Assembly: GCF_008727875.1 (NCBI RefSeq)
Contig: NZ_VTWS01000003.1
Coordinates: 496,001 to 560,000, forward strand
DNA: 64,000 bases
DNA from: Larkinella humicola
GTDB lineage: Bacteria; Bacteroidota; Bacteroidia; Cytophagales; Spirosomataceae
Reading direction: 5' to 3'
The notes beneath the pieces are model-generated. The model was not told where the DNA came from. It did not search any database and saw only the letters and a program-made list of their open reading frames with translations. Shown here one piece after another: positions 46,883-55,025 of the stretch. Position numbers and translations under genes: made by a program. Within the stretch, counting starts at the first letter, position 1. Every line of letters starts with the position of its first letter.

Positions 46883-48628
46883 ATGTTTCATACGATGAAG
46901 CCATTTCTGAAAATAACCCTCTTTATGGCCCTGCTCGGTTTGGCCGGCTGTAAAGAAGATTTTATCGATGTGACCAATCCCGGTGCGCTCTCGACCAATA
47001 ATTACCCCAATACGGTAACCGATCTGGAGCAATTGCTAACGGGCGTTTACGGGACACAGCACACCCCGGGCCTGTTCGGCCATAACATTTATGGGAAAGG
47101 GTTTTATATGTGGGATCACACCAGCGATTTGAGCTGGCAGGGAACTCCCACCTGGATTCAGCTCGGGCAGAACAACTCGCAGCCCAACGACGGTTTTCTG
47201 TCGGAAACCTGGCGCGATACCTGGAAAGGCGTTCAGCGCGCCAATACACTGTTGGTCAACATCGAAAAATACCGCCCCAAAGCGACTTCGCAAGCCGATA
47301 AAGCGACCATTGACCTCATGAAAGGGCAGGCCCTTTTCCTCCGCGCCTGGTATTACCAGTACCTGATCACGATCTGGGGGGAAGCCATGATCGTCAATGG
47401 TCAGGGTGGCGACAAACTGGGTGTTCCCATCATCACCGAAGCCTCGACCAGCCTCGATCAGACGCAGGTGGATCGGGCCACGGTGAAGCAGGTCTGGGAT
47501 TTTATCATCAGCGATCTGAAAGCGGCAGAAACGCTGCTGGCCGGAAAAACCTGGACGGGTGCCAACGATAAACACAAAATCAGCGGCTGGGCGGTTAAGG
47601 CAGCCCTTGGCAAAGCGTACGTTTACACCCAGGACTGGACCAATGCAAAAACCTCGCTGGCGGATGTGATTACCAACAGCGGTAAGTCGCTGGTTTCGTT
47701 CGATGTCTACAAAACCATGTTCAACGGCAAAAACGAATTCAACTCCGAATCCTTGCTGGAAATGAACCTGAATGTAGATATGACCGCGCGTGGCAACACA
47801 GAACTCTCGATGGGGTCGAGCATCGGCATGGTGCTGGCACCGACCTACGTGGGCGACAACAACCTGCCAGCCGCTTCAGCCTGGTCGAACGTGTTTCCGC
47901 ACGCCAAAAACCTTGCCCGGTTTGGTTTCAATGAAGGACATTACTTCAAAGCCGGTACCACACAACCGCTGGCCACGAACGTCGATCCAGCCTACATCAC
48001 CCGCTCGGTATTAGCCCGTCAGAACAAAACCGTCGACCCGCGCCTGTGGGTGGCCTGCTGGCAGCCTTACGTGGATAGCATGACCGTAAACGGTAAAAAA
48101 CGGCCCATTTCACACTTCCTCGACATCAGTGAAATGGACATGGAAGCCTGGAGTTTCCGGAAATACCTGACGGTCGATGCTACGGAAACCGAAGTCAACA
48201 TGGCCAATGGCAACAACATCCTGCTGTTGCGGTTAGCCGACGTGTATCTTCTGTATGCCGAAACGCTCATGCGGACCGGCGACAATGCCACGGCACTGGA
48301 ATACATCAACAAGGTAAAACGGCGGGCCTACGGCTATCCGGTCAATACCGCGTCGCCGGTCGATTACAAAAGCCTGACCGATGCCACGAAAGCCCCCGAT
48401 GCGGTTCTTAAATCCGATCCACTCAAGTACGAACGCTGGGCGGAATTGTTTGGCGAAGGCCACTGGTGGATCGATGTTCGTCGCTGGCAGTTGGGGGCCC
48501 AGGAAGCGGCTTATTACCAGCGCATCCGGGGCGGAACCATTCAGTGGGAAGCCACCGATTACGCCCAACCCATTCCGATCGACGAGATCAACTCGAATAT
48601 TAAAATGAAGCAAAATCCGGGCTATTGA
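46883..48628 (+). CDS. SusD/RagB-family nutrient-binding lipoprotein
   Basis: The 581-residue protein carries a lipobox (GLAGC, Cys at about residue 24), the tetratricopeptide-like SusD core (FLRAWYYQYLI, YVYTQDWTNAKTSLADV) and the family's C-terminal region (WAELFGEGHWWIDVRRWQ). It is the surface lid of the preceding SusC, 30 bases downstream. The binding ligand cannot be read from the sequence. Confidence 0.94.
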   Translation: MFHTMKPFLKITLFMALLGLAGCKEDFIDVTNPGALSTNNYPNTVTDLEQLLTGVYGTQHTPGLFGHNIYGKGFYMWDHTSDLSWQGTPTWIQLGQNNSQPNDGFLSETWRDTWKGVQRANTLLVNIEKYRPKATSQADKATIDLMKGQALFLRAWYYQYLITIWGEAMIVNGQGGDKLGVPIITEASTSLDQTQVDRATVKQVWDFIISDLKAAETLLAGKTWTGANDKHKISGWAVKAALGKAYVYTQDWTNAKTSLADVITNSGKSLVSFDVYKTMFNGKNEFNSESLLEMNLNVDMTARGNTELSMGSSIGMVLAPTYVGDNNLPAASAWSNVFPHAKNLARFGFNEGHYFKAGTTQPLATNVDPAYITRSVLARQNKTVDPRLWVACWQPYVDSMTVNGKKRPISHFLDISEMDMEAWSFRKYLTVDATETEVNMANGNNILLLRLADVYLLYAETLMRTGDNATALEYINKVKRRAYGYPVNTASPVDYKSLTDATKAPDAVLKSDPLKYERWAELFGEGHWWIDVRRWQLGAQEAAYYQRIRGGTIQWEATDYAQPIPIDEINSNIKMKQNPGY

Positions 48629-48639
48629 TCTATTTATTC

Positions 48640-48861
48640 AACCCAACAGATTCTGTTATGCCGCCGAATTACCCCGGAGGGGTGTCCTGCTAATAGCCAT
48701 CCGAATTATGATTTCATACAAGCTCCGGAGGAGCGTCCTGAATAGCGGTTTGGGATTTCAGGGCGCTCCTCCGGAGCTTAAAACAATGGATCGATCCGCT
48801 GTTGCTATTAACAGGACACCCCTCCGGGGTAATTCGGCGGCATAACAGAATCTGTTGGGTT
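48640..48861. repeat. Large palindromic element (MITE/REP-like), copy 1
   Basis: Two 57-base arms (48640-48696 and 48805-48861) are complementary at 56 of 57 positions. Inside them lies a second inverted repeat (48720-48741 with 48758-48779, 21 of 22 bases) built on GCTCCGGAGGAGCG. The outer arm contains TACCCCGGAGGGGT followed by TAATAG. The element could fold as a 222-base cruciform or RNA hairpin. The core is shared with the element at 53.6 kb. Confidence 0.92.
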
Positions 48862-48872
48862 TAGTTTTTCTT

Positions 48873-49859
48873 ATGAAGAAAATCGTCGTTTTTTTCACCA
48901 TTCTCCTCAGTTTCGCCAGCGCCACCCTCCTGCCACCGTTTCCGCAAGCGGAAATAACCAACGGGATCATCCGGGCGAAACTGTATCTGCCCGATTCGGT
49001 CAACGGGTATTACCAGGGGGTCCGGTTCGACGGGTCGGGCGTGATTGCCAGCCTGGACTATAAAGAGCATTCATTTTTTGGTCAGTGGTTCGAGAAATAC
49101 GATCCGAAAGGGCACGACGCCATCAGCGGCCCGGTCGAAGAATTTACGCCCATTGGCTACGACGAAGCCAAACCGGGTGACGATTTCCTGAAGATTGGCG
49201 TCGGTTCGCTGCGCAAAGCAAAAGACTCGCCCTACCGGTTTGCGATGCCGTACGCCATTGTCAATCCCGGAAAATGGGCGGTAAAAACCGGTCGCGATGA
49301 GGTTATTTTCACCCACGAACTGACCGATGCCGCCGGGTATTCCTACCGCTACCAGAAAACCGTGAAGCTTTTAAAAGGCAAACCGGTGCTGGTTCTGGAA
49401 CACAGCCTGAAAAATACCGGAAAGAAAACCATAGAAACGACGGTGTATGATCATAACTTTTTCATGCTCGACAACCAGCAAACCGGTCCGGACATTTCGG
49501 TCACGTTTCCATTTGAATTACAGGTTAAACCGACACGGGGGATCGGCACGTTTGCGGATGTGCAGGGCAACCGGTTTGTGTATCTGAAAGAACTGCCCAA
49601 AGGCGAAAGCACGCATTGCTACCTGACCGGTTTTGGCGACACGGCCAAAGACTATGATTTCCGCGTTGAAAACACCAAAACCGGGTCCGGCGTCCGGGTA
49701 GTCGGCGATCAGCCCATTGTGCAACTGGCCTTCTGGTCAATTCACACGACGGTGTGTCCAGAGCCTTACATTAAAATCAAAGCCGAACCGGGTCAGACGT
49801 TCAGGTGGAAAATTTCGTACGACTTTTATACACTGCCCAAAACCGCATCAACTCACTAA
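48873..49859 (+). CDS. Exported protein, possibly galactose-mutarotase-like fold
   Basis: The ATG at 48873 gives a signal peptide (MKKIVVFFTILLSFASA). The 328-residue product has aromatic, beta-rich segments (GYSYRYQKTVKLLKGKPVLV, HSLKNTGKKTIETTVYDHNF) that recall aldose mutarotase-like folds, but without a firm motif. Family not certain. It precedes the PQQ dehydrogenase, so it may prepare or bind sugar in the periplasm. Confidence 0.75.
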   Translation: MKKIVVFFTILLSFASATLLPPFPQAEITNGIIRAKLYLPDSVNGYYQGVRFDGSGVIASLDYKEHSFFGQWFEKYDPKGHDAISGPVEEFTPIGYDEAKPGDDFLKIGVGSLRKAKDSPYRFAMPYAIVNPGKWAVKTGRDEVIFTHELTDAAGYSYRYQKTVKLLKGKPVLVLEHSLKNTGKKTIETTVYDHNFFMLDNQQTGPDISVTFPFELQVKPTRGIGTFADVQGNRFVYLKELPKGESTHCYLTGFGDTAKDYDFRVENTKTGSGVRVVGDQPIVQLAFWSIHTTVCPEPYIKIKAEPGQTFRWKISYDFYTLPKTASTH

Positions 49860-49883
49860 TCCATCTTTTTTCTGGATACCATC

Positions 49884-52103
49884 ATGAAGTATGCGCTACA
49901 GTTTTTAGGGCTGGGATGGCTGATTTTGAGTAGTACAGCCCTGGTTCCTAATTGGGACGAAGGCGGCACCAACCCGCCCCGTAATCAGGACTGGCCAACC
50001 TACGGCGGAAACAAAGCCGGAAACCGCTATTCATCCCTGAACCAGATCAATCTCCAAAACGTAAAAAATCTCAAAGTAGCCTGGACTTTCGACGCGGCTG
50101 GTGCCGATGGCCAAGCCGGAAGACCGCTCGAAATTCAGTGCCAGCCCATTGTCATCAACGGGATTCTCTACGGCCTGACGCCCATGCTCAAGGTTTTTGC
50201 GGTCGATGCCGGAACGGGCAAACAACGCTGGCTTTTTGATCCGTTTAAGAACAAACCACCCCGGTTTAACCAGAGCCGGGGCGTCATGTACTGGGAAAGC
50301 CGCGACGGCGGACCGGGCACCGACAAACGCATTCTGTATTCCGCCGGTTCGACGCTCTATGCGCTCAATGCGCTGACGGGCGAACCCGTTGCCGGTTTTG
50401 GCCAAAACGGCGAAGTCGATTTGCGGGAGGGCCTGCAAGACGAATCGAAGCGGGATCTGAGCAAACTGTCGGTGACCTCCACGACGCCGGGCGTAATTTA
50501 CAAGGACATTCTGGTGCTGGGGTCGGCGGTTTCGGAACAGGGCGACGCGGCACCGGGCCACGTTCGGGGCTTCGACATCCGAACCGGAAAAGTGCAGTGG
50601 GTTTTTCACACCATTCCGCAACCGGGCGAAAAAGGATACGAAACCTGGCCGAAAGACGCCTACAAACGCATCGGCGGAGCTAACAACTGGGCCGGGATGG
50701 TACTCGACGAAAAGCGCGGCACGGTTTATTTCGGAACGGGCTCACCTTCCGTCGATTTCTACGGTGGTATTCGGGCCGGGCAGAATCTCTACTCCGATTG
50801 TATTCTGGCACTGAACGCCGAAACCGGCCATATGCAGTGGTTTTACCAGACGATTCACCACGACCTGTGGGACCGCGATCTGCCCTGTCCACCCAACCTC
50901 GTGACGGTGAAGCATAAGGGCAAGACCGTGGATGCCGTAGCCCAAACCACCAAAGACGGTCTGGTGTATGTCCTGAACCGCGACACCGGCGAGTCGCTTT
51001 TCCCCGTGGAAGAACGGAATGTCCCAACTTCCCCCGCGCTGCCCGGCGAAGTGCCGTGGCCGACGCAGAAATTTCCGCTCAAACCCGCGCCCTTTGCCCG
51101 GCAGGTTTTTACCGAAGCCGACATCACCAACCGGACGCCCGAAGCACATGCTTTCGTCAAAGAGAAGTTTCTAAAAACCCGTTCGGGTGACAAATTCATG
51201 CCGCCCAGCCTGGAAGGAACGCTGTTTTTCGGCATTGGGGGTGGAGCCGAATGGGGCGGAAACGCCAGCGATCCGCAGGGCATTCTGTACCAGAATTCGA
51301 ACGAGATGGTCTGGGATTTGAGAATGGCGGATCTGGCCGCCCGAAATGCCGAAATTGCCTCGAAAGGGAAAACGCTGTACCAGGCCAATTGCATGGCTTG
51401 CCACGGTCCCGACCGCAAAGGCAGCGGACAGGAATACCCGAGCCTGGTCGATCTGGGCAAGCGGCTTTCGGGTCAGGAAATCAACGCAGTTTTACGATCC
51501 GGCCGGGGTCGGATGCCGTCGTTCCAGCACCTTTCCGATCAGGACCGGTTTACGCTTGTCCGGTATTTGCTCAACGCCGATACCAAAACCCCGGAACCCA
51601 AACCGGCCGAAAGTCAGGATCAGCACAACGCGCCGGTTTTGACCGGAACGGATGAAAAAGTAGATTTCCCCTATATCCCGCCTTACATCAACAATGGCTA
51701 CACCCGGTTTTTCGATCCAGACGGTTATCCGGCCGTCAAACCGCCCTGGGGAACGCTAAACGCCATCGATTTGAATACCGGTGACTACCTGTGGCGGGTT
51801 CCGCTGGGCGAATTTCCGGAATTAACGAAAAAAGGCGTTCCAATTACGGGTACCGAAAATTACGGCGGGCCGATTGTTACGGCTGGGGGCCTGGTCTTTA
51901 TTGCCGGTACGAAAGACGAACGAATCCGGGCGTTTGATAAAAAAACCGGAAAAGTAGTCTGGGAATACCAGCTTCCGGCGGGCGGTTTTGCCACGCCGAT
52001 CACGTACCAGGTTGGCGGAAAACAATACGTGGTCATTGCCGCCGGTGGCGTTAAAAACGGCCACAAACCGGGTGGTTCGTACATTGCCTTTGCCTTGCCG
52101 TAA
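49884..52103 (+). CDS. PQQ-dependent dehydrogenase with cytochrome c domain
   Basis: The 739-residue protein has a signal peptide, a beta-propeller of PQQ repeats (several LNAxTG-type blades), and a cytochrome c domain at about 490-580 with heme motif CMACHGP (Cys503, Cys506, His507) and a Met in GRGRMPSF. The propeller resumes after it. Such quinoprotein dehydrogenases oxidise sugars or alcohols in the periplasm and feed electrons to heme c. PQQ synthesis genes are absent here, so PQQ must come from elsewhere. Confidence 0.93.
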   Translation: MKYALQFLGLGWLILSSTALVPNWDEGGTNPPRNQDWPTYGGNKAGNRYSSLNQINLQNVKNLKVAWTFDAAGADGQAGRPLEIQCQPIVINGILYGLTPMLKVFAVDAGTGKQRWLFDPFKNKPPRFNQSRGVMYWESRDGGPGTDKRILYSAGSTLYALNALTGEPVAGFGQNGEVDLREGLQDESKRDLSKLSVTSTTPGVIYKDILVLGSAVSEQGDAAPGHVRGFDIRTGKVQWVFHTIPQPGEKGYETWPKDAYKRIGGANNWAGMVLDEKRGTVYFGTGSPSVDFYGGIRAGQNLYSDCILALNAETGHMQWFYQTIHHDLWDRDLPCPPNLVTVKHKGKTVDAVAQTTKDGLVYVLNRDTGESLFPVEERNVPTSPALPGEVPWPTQKFPLKPAPFARQVFTEADITNRTPEAHAFVKEKFLKTRSGDKFMPPSLEGTLFFGIGGGAEWGGNASDPQGILYQNSNEMVWDLRMADLAARNAEIASKGKTLYQANCMACHGPDRKGSGQEYPSLVDLGKRLSGQEINAVLRSGRGRMPSFQHLSDQDRFTLVRYLLNADTKTPEPKPAESQDQHNAPVLTGTDEKVDFPYIPPYINNGYTRFFDPDGYPAVKPPWGTLNAIDLNTGDYLWRVPLGEFPELTKKGVPITGTENYGGPIVTAGGLVFIAGTKDERIRAFDKKTGKVVWEYQLPAGGFATPITYQVGGKQYVVIAAGGVKNGHKPGGSYIAFALP

Positions 52104-52141
52104 ACCTATTCACATTTGCATCTAAACCCTTATCTGTACCC

Positions 52142-53512
52142 ATGGAAAAAAACGAAAACTTCGCCGAAATGAACAGCCGTCGCGAGACGCTAAAAAAAAT
52201 AGGTTTTGGCTCCTCAGCCGGTTTGCTAGGCTTGTTTGGGGGAATGTCGACCGCCGAAGCCCGCGAACGGCAAGGCACACCCTCCTACGCCAAAGCCATG
52301 GCCCCGGTCAAAATCAAATCGGTGAAAGCCATCGCCACGGCCCCCCAGGGTTCCAACCTCATCGTCGTCAAAGTTGAAACGACCGAACCCGGTTTATACG
52401 GTTTGGGCTGCGCCACCTTCACCCAGCGGGCGGCTGTGGTCATCGTCGCCATCAATACGTACCTGAATGAATTTTGTGTGGGAAAAGATGTGGATAACAT
52501 CGAAGACATGTGGCAGGCGGCCTATGTCAGTTCCTACTGGCGCAACGGTCCGGTTCTGAACAACGCCCTTTCGGGACTCGATCAGGCGTTGTGGGACATC
52601 AAAGGCAAACGCGCCAACATGCCGGTGTACCAATTACTGGGCGGAAAAGCGCGGTTTGCCATTCCGTGTTACACCCACGCGGGCGGCAACACGCCCGAAG
52701 CGGCTGCCGACAGCGTAAAGAAATTCATGGAGCAGGGCTTTCAGTACATCCGGATTCAGCAGGGCGGCTACGGGGCGGTTGGCGCCAATTCGGCAACACC
52801 CGACTTCAAAGCCGCCGGTTTCGGGGGTGCCACCGACAATTACATGAACGAGCGGATGTACCTGAAATCCGTTCCGAAAATGTTCGAGGTCGTTCGGAAA
52901 CAGTGTGGTGACGAGATTGAGTTATTGCACGATATTCACGAGCGCGTGCAACCCATCGACGCCATCAACATGATCAAACAGGTCGAAGAATACCGACCGT
53001 TTTTCATCGAAGATCCGTTTTCGCCCGAAAACATGAAGTGGTTTGCGCAACTCCGTCAGGCGACGTCGGTGCCGATTGCGATGGGTGAGTTGTTCAACAA
53101 CATCAACGAATTCAAAGAGCCGATGGTGAACCAGTGGTTCGATTTCATCCGGATTCACGTTTCGCAGATCGGCGGTATTACGCCCGCCATGAAAGTGGCC
53201 CGGCTGGGCGAGTGGTTCAACATCCGCACCGCTTGGCACGGTCCGGGCGACGTGTCGCCGGTGGGCCACGCGGCTCATGCGCACATCGACCTGGCAGTCT
53301 GGAACTTCGGAATTCAGGAAGCCGTGCAGTTTTCGGACAAAATGAAGGAAGTATTCAGCGGTTGCCCCACGATGAACAAAGGCTATATGTCGGTTAATGA
53401 AGTGCCGGGCCTGGGCGTCGACATCAACGAGAAGGAAGCGGCTAAATACCCCATCGGCACGAAATCGAACTGGCAGGTTCGGAAAATCGACGGAACCATC
53501 ATCCGGCCGTAA
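52142..53512 (+). CDS. Tat-exported enolase-superfamily sugar-acid dehydratase (ManD/RspA-like)
   Basis: The 456-residue protein begins with a twin-Arg motif (SRRETLKK) and a hydrophobic stretch, a Tat signal. The rest is a mandelate-racemase/enolase fold: metal ligands Asp264 (LLHDIHERVQ), Glu290 (FFIEDPFSP) and Glu316 (IAMGELFNN), and His366 (TAWHGPGD). The sequence pattern is nearest to D-mannonate/gluconate dehydratases. It would dehydrate an aldonate to a 2-keto-3-deoxy acid. It lies 38 bases after the PQQ dehydrogenase. Confidence 0.9.
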   Translation: MEKNENFAEMNSRRETLKKIGFGSSAGLLGLFGGMSTAEARERQGTPSYAKAMAPVKIKSVKAIATAPQGSNLIVVKVETTEPGLYGLGCATFTQRAAVVIVAINTYLNEFCVGKDVDNIEDMWQAAYVSSYWRNGPVLNNALSGLDQALWDIKGKRANMPVYQLLGGKARFAIPCYTHAGGNTPEAAADSVKKFMEQGFQYIRIQQGGYGAVGANSATPDFKAAGFGGATDNYMNERMYLKSVPKMFEVVRKQCGDEIELLHDIHERVQPIDAINMIKQVEEYRPFFIEDPFSPENMKWFAQLRQATSVPIAMGELFNNINEFKEPMVNQWFDFIRIHVSQIGGITPAMKVARLGEWFNIRTAWHGPGDVSPVGHAAHAHIDLAVWNFGIQEAVQFSDKMKEVFSGCPTMNKGYMSVNEVPGLGVDINEKEAAKYPIGTKSNWQVRKIDGTIIRP

Positions 53513-53558
53513 AAGAGTAAGTTGGCAGGAAAAATTTCTTTTTTGAAAGGATACCTAT

Positions 53559-53759
53559 TTTGACCGCATTCGGCGAGCTACCCCGGAGGGGTTTACTGTT
53601 AATAGTCAAAAATCCTGAATAGTATTTGAGCTCCGGAGGAGCGTTCTAATTCCCAAAACAGGCATTAGGACGCCCCTACCGGGGCTCAAAACGATTAATT
53701 AACTTGGTTGGACTATTAACAGTAAACCCCTTTGGGGTAGCTCACGGAATGCGGTCAAA
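53559..53759. repeat. Large palindromic element (MITE/REP-like), copy 2
   Basis: Arms 53559-53607 and 53711-53759 are complementary at 45 of 49 positions. They share TACCCCGGAGGGGT and TTAATAG with copy 1. The inner part has GAGCTCCGGAGGAGCG on one side and a diverged complement on the other. Outside the shared core the arms of the two copies differ. Confidence 0.88.
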
Positions 53760-53780
53760 CGAGTGTCCCTTCCCTTTATT

Positions 53781-55013
53781 ATGAACAATCCCAACCACTC
53801 CTCCAACCGCCGGACTTTCCTGAAATCGGCGGCCGGTCTAGGCACACTCGGTACGGTTTTGCCCGAAGCGGTTTGGGCGAACAACCCACAACTGGTGTCG
53901 CCCGATCCGGCCAAAGGGCACGTTTTTCTGACGGAACCATATTTGCAATATGCCGGGCCGGGTTCGATGACGGTGCGGTGGATTGCCAATCTGCCGTCGT
54001 ACAGTTGGGTCGAGTATGGCGAAACCGATTCATTAGGGCAGAAAGCGCACAGCATAACGGATGGTTTGGTCGATGCCTACAACCGGATCAATGGCATTAC
54101 ACTCCGTGACTTAAAACCGGGAACCACCTACCAATACCGGGTGTATTCCAAAGAAATTACGGATTTCAAACCGTATAAACTGACGTACGGCCAGACGATT
54201 GAAAGCGGCCTGTTGCGTTTTAAAACGCCTGACGAACAATCCGATGCGGTCAGTTGCCTGGTATTGAACGACGTCCACGACCGGCCCGAAACCATCACGC
54301 ACCTGCTGAGTCTGAAGGGCAATGATCCGTTCGATTTTGTGTTCCTGAACGGCGATCTGTTCGATTACCAGACCGATGAGCAGCAGCTTATCGACCACCT
54401 GCTGACGCCCTGCACCGCCGGTTTTGCCAAAGAAATTCCGTTTCTATTTGTGCGGGGCAACCACGAAACGAGGGGCAAATACCGCAGTGAATTACCGCAG
54501 TATTTTTCCAATCCGGGCGGTAAGTCCTACTACAGTTATACCTGGGGGCCGGTTCATTTTACGGTCATCGACACCGGCGAAGACAAACCGGATAGCGAAC
54601 CCGTCTATGCCGGAATCGTTGATTTTGATGCCTATCGCGAGGAACAGGGGCGTTGGGTCGAGCAGGTGATGCAGAGTGCCGCGTTCAAAAAAGCCAAATT
54701 CCGGGTGGTTTTCATGCACATCCCGACGTTTCACCACAACAACTGGCACGGCCCGATGCACTGCCAGAAAGTCTTTACGCCCTTATTCAACAAACACAAG
54801 ATCGATCTTTGCATCAGCGGTCATACTCACAAATACGGGATTCACGAGCCGGTGGCCAACCAACACAACTATCCAATCATCATCGGCGGTGGCTCGAAAG
54901 ACGGTACCCGGACAATCATGAAACTGAAAGCCGACCGAAAAGACCTGCATCTGAGCATGTTGCTCGACGATGGCAAAGAAGTTGGAACCTATCATTTGAC
55001 GGCCAAACGGTAA
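53781..55013 (+). CDS. Tat-exported metallophosphoesterase (purple-acid-phosphatase-like)
   Basis: The ATG at 53781 is chosen because it leads into RRTFLKSAAGLGTLG, a Tat signal. The 410-residue product has a fibronectin-like N-terminal domain (about 45-150) and a calcineurin-type phosphoesterase domain with motifs NDVHDR, NGDLFDY, RGNHETRG, HIPTFHHNN and SGHTHKYG. It would hydrolyse a phosphate ester in the periplasm. It lies just after repeat copy 2. Confidence 0.93.
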   Translation: MNNPNHSSNRRTFLKSAAGLGTLGTVLPEAVWANNPQLVSPDPAKGHVFLTEPYLQYAGPGSMTVRWIANLPSYSWVEYGETDSLGQKAHSITDGLVDAYNRINGITLRDLKPGTTYQYRVYSKEITDFKPYKLTYGQTIESGLLRFKTPDEQSDAVSCLVLNDVHDRPETITHLLSLKGNDPFDFVFLNGDLFDYQTDEQQLIDHLLTPCTAGFAKEIPFLFVRGNHETRGKYRSELPQYFSNPGGKSYYSYTWGPVHFTVIDTGEDKPDSEPVYAGIVDFDAYREEQGRWVEQVMQSAAFKKAKFRVVFMHIPTFHHNNWHGPMHCQKVFTPLFNKHKIDLCISGHTHKYGIHEPVANQHNYPIIIGGGSKDGTRTIMKLKADRKDLHLSMLLDDGKEVGTYHLTAKR

Positions 55014-55025
55014 CCGGTTTGATTC

